A stretch of DNA of 34,549 nt from Tannerellaceae bacterium (GTDB lineage: Bacteria > Bacteroidota > Bacteroidia > Bacteroidales > Tannerellaceae): contig JAISZY010000052.1 in NCBI GenBank assembly GCA_031284375.1, forward strand, positions 1-34,549, written 5' to 3'. The notes below the pieces were generated by a model. That model worked only from the letters and a program-made list of their open reading frames with translations. It had not been told where the DNA came from and did no database searches. Numbering within the stretch: the first letter of the stretch is position 1; each line of letters begins with the position of its first letter. Positions 33,109 through 34,549 of this stretch are shown in pieces. A program made the translations under genes and the position numbers.

Positions 33109-34287
33109 CTACGATTTACAAGCCGTATGTAGTTTATTCAGGGCATGCTCCAGGACAGCGCGGGGACAACCTATATTCATGCGCATATAACCTTCTCCTC
33201 CAATGCCGAACATCTCGCCGTCGTTTAATGCCAGTCCGGCCTTATCCCTGAAAAGAGTTACCAATTCTTTTCGGCTAAGCCCCAGTTCTCTGCAATCCAA
33301 CCACACTAAGAAAGAAGCCTGGGGCCTGTAGACTTTTATAGCAGGGATTGATTTCTGCAGATAATCCGTTACAAATTGCACATTGTCTATTATATACCTA
33401 CACATCTGTTGTAACCATTCCGCACCATAGGTATAGGCGGCGGAGGTGGCTTCGTAAGAGAAAATGGTTCCTTCGTCCAGTTCTCTTGCCTTGAGGAAAG
33501 AAAAGAATGTATGGCGAAGTTGTGGGTCGGGTACAACGGCATACGAGGTTACGATGCCTGCGATATTGAAGGTTTTGCTCGGCGCCATAAAAGTAATACT
33601 GCACGAGGCGGCTGCTTCGGACACCGTAGGAAAGGGATGGTGCGTATAGAGAGGGTATACCATCTCGGCATGGATTTCGTCCGATACAAGTAAGATATGA
33701 TGCCGGGCGCAGATCTCCGCCAGCCGGGCGAGCGTTTCTTTTCCCCATACGATGCCTCCCGGATTGTGGGGGCTGCAAAGTATTAATACCTTGCATTGTT
33801 CGTCGATAATGGATTCCAGGCGCTCAAAGTCCATTTGATACAGCCCGTCCACTTGTTTCAGAGGGTTATGAACTACCTGCCGGCCCTGCATTTCGGGCAC
33901 TAAGCGAAAGGGGTGATACACCGGCGGCTGGATAATAACTTTATCGCCCGGACGGGTGAAGCAATCCAATACAAAGGCTATCCCTTTAACGATACCCGGT
34001 ATATATGTGAGCCATTCCTGTTCTACTACCCACTGATGTTTGTAATACAGCCACGCTATGATACTTTTATAATAGGCGTCCGGTGCGAAAGTGTACCCGA
34101 ATATCTCGTGTTCGCAACGTTTCTTTATCGCATTGACGATAAAATCGGGCGTGCGGAAGTCCATATCGGCCACCCAGAGAGGAATAAGATTGGCGTTTCC
34201 AAAGCGTTCGTTCAACAAATCGACTTTCAGACAATTTGTGTTGTGGCGGTCGATAATTTCATCAAAATTGTACGAGTTCATTCTCAT
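33109..34287 (-). CDS. MalY/PatB-type PLP-dependent aminotransferase-fold lyase (cystathionine beta-lyase-like)
   Basis: This 392-residue enzyme belongs to the MalY/PatB subgroup of fold-type I PLP enzymes, which usually cleave the C-S bond of cystathionine or cysteine. LIPLWVADMDFRTP (about 35-48) is the subgroup N-terminal motif, CSPHNPGG (171-178) and SDEIHAEMVY (202-211) line the cofactor site, and Lys238 in APSKTFNIAG is the Schiff-base Lys. The C-terminal GEGYMRMNIGCPR holds the substrate-carboxylate Arg. M3 at 34281 is an alternative start. TACATTTG on the - strand (34308-34315) is an exact -7 match 20 bases upstream. Cystathionine beta-lyase activity is likely but aminotransferase activity is possible. 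Confidence 0.93.
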   Translation of the reverse strand: MRMNSYNFDEIIDRHNTNCLKVDLLNERFGNANLIPLWVADMDFRTPDFIVNAIKKRCEHEIFGYTFAPDAYYKSIIAWLYYKHQWVVEQEWLTYIPGIVKGIAFVLDCFTRPGDKVIIQPPVYHPFRLVPEMQGRQVVHNPLKQVDGLYQMDFERLESIIDEQCKVLILCSPHNPGGIVWGKETLARLAEICARHHILLVSDEIHAEMVYPLYTHHPFPTVSEAAASCSITFMAPSKTFNIAGIVTSYAVVPDPQLRHTFFSFLKARELDEGTIFSYEATSAAYTYGAEWLQQMCRYIIDNVQFVTDYLQKSIPAIKVYRPQASFLVWLDCRELGLSRKELVTLFRDKAGLALNDGEMFGIGGEGYMRMNIGCPRAVLEHALNKLHTACKS

Positions 34288-34307
34288 TTATTCATGTTTT
34301 ATGGTTT

Positions 34308-34315
34308 CAAATGTA
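34308..34315 (-). promoter_or_regulatory. -7 promoter element for the MalY/PatB-like gene
   Basis: TACATTTG on the - strand matches TAnnTTTG and stands 20 bases before the start codon, giving a short leader. No -33 TTG at normal spacing was seen. Confidence 0.5.
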
Positions 34316-34392
34316 GCAAAAGTACATTCTTCCGGAGAGAAAAACAAATATCCGGCGAGGGGTCGTAAGGGTTGCGGGGATTCCCCCGAAGG

Positions 34393-34549
34393 TTAGTATT
34401 CGTAATTTTCTGCGATGAATTTCCATAATAGAGCCGCCATTAAGGATTGTTTTATTTCGTTATTCCTCAGCAGGCTTTTTACTTCTTCGTACGAAAATAA
34501 ATGAACGCTGAGATCTTCCGTATCTTCCAGGCGCTGTTCTCCGATTTTT
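34393..34549 (-). CDS. C-terminal fragment of a probable NUDIX hydrolase (cut by window edge)
   Basis: The last 157 bases encode, on the - strand, 51 residues up to a TAA stop: KIGEQRLEDTEDLSVHLF, SYEEVKSLLRNNEIKQSL and MAALLWKFIAENYEY. The pattern of an acidic E-D-x-E-D stretch, then a helix SYEEVKSLL and the final QSLMAALLWKF resembles the C-terminus of ADP-ribose-pyrophosphatase-like NUDIX proteins. The NUDIX box itself would be outside the window, so the assignment rests on the tail only. The gene ends 105 bases before the MalY-like start. Confidence 0.6.
   Translation of the reverse strand, partial: KIGEQRLEDTEDLSVHLFSYEEVKSLLRNNEIKQSLMAALLWKFIAENYEY

Noticed and set aside
34370-34392. 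GGGG/CCCC hairpin after the NUDIX-like stop as a terminator
   Set aside because: The stem is only about five pairs and no T-run follows on the - strand.

Overview
The window looks like a chromosomal segment of a Bacteroidales bacterium (Bacteroides/Parabacteroides/Tannerella-like; genus not resolvable from sequence alone). The grounds are a SusC/SusD outer-membrane pair with linked secreted carbohydrate-active proteins, several copies of the Bacteroidetes -7 promoter element TAnnTTTG, an HU-related histone-like family typical of this group, and lipoprotein signals of Bacteroidetes style. No tRNA, rRNA, insertion sequence or CRISPR array was seen.

Layout. (1) 1-9978, + strand: a polysaccharide-utilisation locus. 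A 21-bp palindrome array sits at the left edge, followed by a SusC-like transporter with an STN signalling domain, a SusD-like lipoprotein, a six-copy 23-bp hairpin array, a parallel beta-helix protein, a shrunken GH43-like relic, and a lipoprotein glycoside hydrolase of clan GH-A. (2) 10014-16821, + strand: a leucine operon with a complete transcription attenuator (promoter, Leu-rich leader peptide, three mutually exclusive RNA pairings, terminator), then leuA-leuC-leuD-citramalate/isopropylmalate synthase homologue-mgsA-leuB, ending in a strong 14-bp stem terminator. Methylglyoxal synthase is embedded in this operon and overlaps leuB by ATGA. (3) 16839-17890, - strand: two tandem HU-related DNA-binding paralogues; a 21-bp AT-rich repeat array lies upstream. 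(4) 18218-19153, + strand: an Rpn-type PD-(D/E)XK nuclease with a heptad-repeat tail. (5) 19222-25841, - strand: a compact four-gene run of dicarboxylate/amino-acid symporter, SNF2 helicase and two MscS-type channels. (6) 25958-31729, - strand: a five-gene tripartite efflux pump (ABC ATPase, two MacB-type permeases, membrane-fusion protein, TolC-like channel). (7) 31829-32992, - strand: an SPFH membrane protein and an Arc-like ribbon-helix-helix protein. (8) 33109-34549, - strand: a MalY/PatB-type PLP enzyme and the C-terminal end of a probable NUDIX hydrolase cut by the window edge.

How the parts work together. The PUL binds and imports a glycan that cannot be named from the sequence. In the leucine operon LeuA makes isopropylmalate and the second synthase may make citramalate; LeuC, LeuD and LeuB can process both, so one attenuator may control leucine and part of isoleucine supply. 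The most striking non-coding signals are the leu attenuator and three unrelated intergenic tandem arrays with 21-23 bp periods, two of which flank susCD.
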